Below are positions 61,627-64,000 of a DNA stretch of 64,000 nucleotides, piece by piece. Under the pieces are notes generated by a model. That model worked only from the letters and a program-made list of their open reading frames with translations, searched no databases and was not told the origin of the DNA. Every line of letters begins with the position of its first letter. Position 1 is the stretch's first letter. The DNA is taken from NCBI RefSeq assembly GCF_015776785.2, contig NZ_LFMD02000002.1:1911960-1975959 (forward strand). The letters run 5' to 3'. The DNA is from Kitasatospora sp. SUK 42 (GTDB lineage Bacteria > Actinomycetota > Actinomycetes > Streptomycetales > Streptomycetaceae). The translations under genes were made by a program, and so were the position numbers.

Positions 61627-62163
61627 TCAGAGGCCCAGGTCGGCCAGGTCGTACGCGGTCACGTACTCCAGGCCCTGCGCCTCGACGGCGGCCGCGCCAC
61701 CGCGCTCGACGATCACCGCGACGCCGACCACCTCGGCGCCCGCCTCACGCAGCGCCTCGACGGCGGTCAGCACCGAGCCACCGGTGGTGGAGGTGTCCTC
61801 GACCGCCAGCACCCGGCGGCCCTTCACGTCAGGGCCCTCGATCCGGCGCTGCAGGCCGTGCGCCTTGCCGGTCTTGCGGACGACGAAGGCGTCCAGCTGA
61901 CGCCCGCGCGCGGCGGCGGCGTGCAGCATCGAGGTGGCCACCGGGTCGGCGCCCAGGGTCAGACCGCCGACGGCGTCGTACTCCAGGTGCGAGGTCGCGT
62001 CCAGCATCACCCGGCCGACCAGCGGGGCGGCCACGCCGTCCAGCGTGATCCGGCGAAGGTCGACGTAGTAGTCGGCCTCCTTGCCGGAGGAGAGGGTGAC
62101 CTTGCCGTGCACGACGGCCTTGTCCTTGATCTGTGCCAGCAGGGCGTCGCGGTCGTTGCTCAT
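61627..62163 (-). CDS. pyrE: Orotate phosphoribosyltransferase
   Basis: A 178-residue PyrE making OMP from orotate and PRPP in pyrimidine synthesis. The PRPP motif is RRVLAVEDTSTTGGSVL, and DYYVDLRRITLDG is the family N-terminal segment. The ATG has no Shine-Dalgarno, and TAGACT (minus strand, 62172-62177) ends 8 nt before it, suggesting a leaderless mRNA. Confidence 0.95.
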   Translation of the reverse strand: MSNDRDALLAQIKDKAVVHGKVTLSSGKEADYYVDLRRITLDGVAAPLVGRVMLDATSHLEYDAVGGLTLGADPVATSMLHAAAARGRQLDAFVVRKTGKAHGLQRRIEGPDVKGRRVLAVEDTSTTGGSVLTAVEALREAGAEVVGVAVIVERGGAAAVEAQGLEYVTAYDLADLGL

Positions 62164-62193
62164 GAGCGTTCAGTCTAGGCCCTGTCTCCCGGC

Positions 62194-63243
<1,050 letters not shown>

Positions 63244-63827
63244 GTCACGGAGCCTACCGACTGGGCCCCGCCCGGTCCCCACCCACCACCGCCCGACTTT
63301 TCCCCGCCCCCCATCGCTCGGACACCGCCCGCCCCCACGGCCGCAGGCCTCAGCGGGGCCCAGGAAGAGGCCGCAGAGCCTCCCGACCGGGCCCCGCCGG
63401 GTCCCCTACCCGCCCCGCCCGACCTTCCCCCGCCCTCTGCGGCTTGGGGGCTGCCCGTGTTTGGCCCGCTGCCGCCTGCGGTGGCCCGCCCGCCGCTGGG
63501 GCGTCAGCCGGGGTCCCACCACTACCGCCCGCCTTGCCCCAGCCTCCGCTGCTCGGCGTCAGCCGGGGCCCCACCTCCACTGCCCGACTTTTCCCCGCCC
63601 TCTGCGGCTCGGGCGCCGCCCGTGTTCGGCCCACTGCCGCCTGCGGTGGCCCACCCGCCGCTGGGGCGTCAGCGGAGGCCGAGGGGCCGCAGAGCCTGCC
63701 GACCGGGCCCCGCCGGCCCGCTGCCGCCTGCGGTGGCCCGCCCGCCGCTGGGGCGTCAGCGGAGGCCGAGGGGCCGCAGAGTCTGCCGACCGGGCCGCGC
63801 CGGGTCCTCACCCGCCACTGGAGGGCG
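63244..63827. repeat. Intergenic array of degenerate GC-rich repeats
   Basis: A 584-nt gap with imperfect repeats. A 44-bp unit (CCGCTGCCGCCTGCGGTGGC core) occurs at 63465-63508, 63630-63673 and 63717-63760; the last two belong to an 87-bp tandem duplication (63630-63716, 63717-63803). A second element, CCCGACTTTTCCCCGCC, recurs at 63292, 63418 (variant) and 63583. Open frames cross it on both strands but their content is the repeat itself. Confidence 0.7.
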
Positions 63828-64000
63828 TCAGCGGGGCCCGAGGAGGGTGAGGGGGGCCGGTGGGCGGGTGGGGCGGAGGGTGGTGAGGAGGGTCGCGGAG
63901 GTGTGGAGGTCGGTGGGGGTGAGGGCGCGGGGCGGTGGGGCGTCGGGGGCGAGGGTGAGCGGCGGCGGGGTGGCGGCGGCGAGGAGGAAGTCCTGGGCGG
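63828..64000 (-). CDS. C-terminal end of an unidentified protein (5' end outside window)
   Basis: Fifty-six codons enter from the right edge and end in TGA at 63828-63830. The frame begins AQDFLLAAATPPPLTLAP and ends LTLLGPR; nearly every third base is G or C, unlike the other frames, which supports coding. Too little is present to name a family. Confidence 0.55.
   Translation of the reverse strand, partial: AQDFLLAAATPPPLTLAPDAPPPRALTPTDLHTSATLLTTLRPTRPPAPLTLLGPR

Noticed and set aside
63350-63811. 153-codon antisense frame in the repeat array
   Set aside because: Its peptide is only the translated repeat unit and lacks a start site; no domain.

Overview
The window is chromosomal DNA of a streptomycete (Streptomyces or Kitasatospora). 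GC is very high, codon third positions are almost all G or C, and GTG and TTG starts are common. The content is typical of the order: a Bpa-type proteasome activator, Lsr2-like protein, Fem-type glycyl transfer to peptidoglycan, LAxTG sorting, and DUF3151/DUF3152/DUF6457 proteins. Two perfect copies of the streptomycete parS sequence (GTTTCACGTGAAAC, at 4134 and 61563) and the rpsF-ssb-rpsR-rplI-dnaB locus place it near oriC. I see no insertion sequence, prophage, integrase, CRISPR array or biosynthetic cluster.

0-9 kb: the end of a GT87-type membrane glycosyltransferase, an alanine-racemase-like protein beside FemX, and the ribosomal/SSB operon followed by dnaB. The MATE-dnaB gap holds a cluster of DnaA boxes directly upstream of a good dnaB promoter. 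9-20 kb: an Eis-like acetyltransferase, manA, a polyprenol-phosphate mannose synthase, a divergent HxlR/azoreductase pair, a metallo-beta-lactamase-fold enzyme, a molybdenum-cofactor group (mobA, DUF6457, moeA), a potassium channel, a quinone oxidoreductase and a QAP-repeat exported protein.

20-31 kb: the bpa proteasome activator, two transmembrane Ser/Thr kinases, a phosphotransferase, a DosR/DevR-type response regulator, and a three-gene branched-chain 2-oxoacid dehydrogenase operon (bkdABC). 31-39 kb: a LAHTG cell-wall protein, a secreted M64 peptidase, an MFS transporter, a mycothiol-type isomerase, a nitrilase-family amidase, a GntR regulator and two poorly known proteins.

40-54.5 kb: purD, an M48-like protein that has lost its HExxH motif, a dimethylformamidase-like protein, purC, an ABC/two-component operon with a palindromic operator, two identical tRNA-Gly genes, an Lsr2 paralogue and purSQL. 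54.5-64 kb: an isomerase-family protein, a DUF3558 lipoprotein, a DUF3152 metzincin-like protein, a TetR/dehydrogenase pair, DUF3151, fba, a DedA protein, pyrE, a CoxG-like membrane protein, an imperfect repeat array and the tail of a further gene.

A recurring theme is a -10-like hexamer (TAnnnT) 6-8 nt before a start codon with no Shine-Dalgarno, which suggests many leaderless mRNAs. Compared from memory with S. coelicolor, several locally conserved blocks are joined in a different order, as expected from inversions around the origin.
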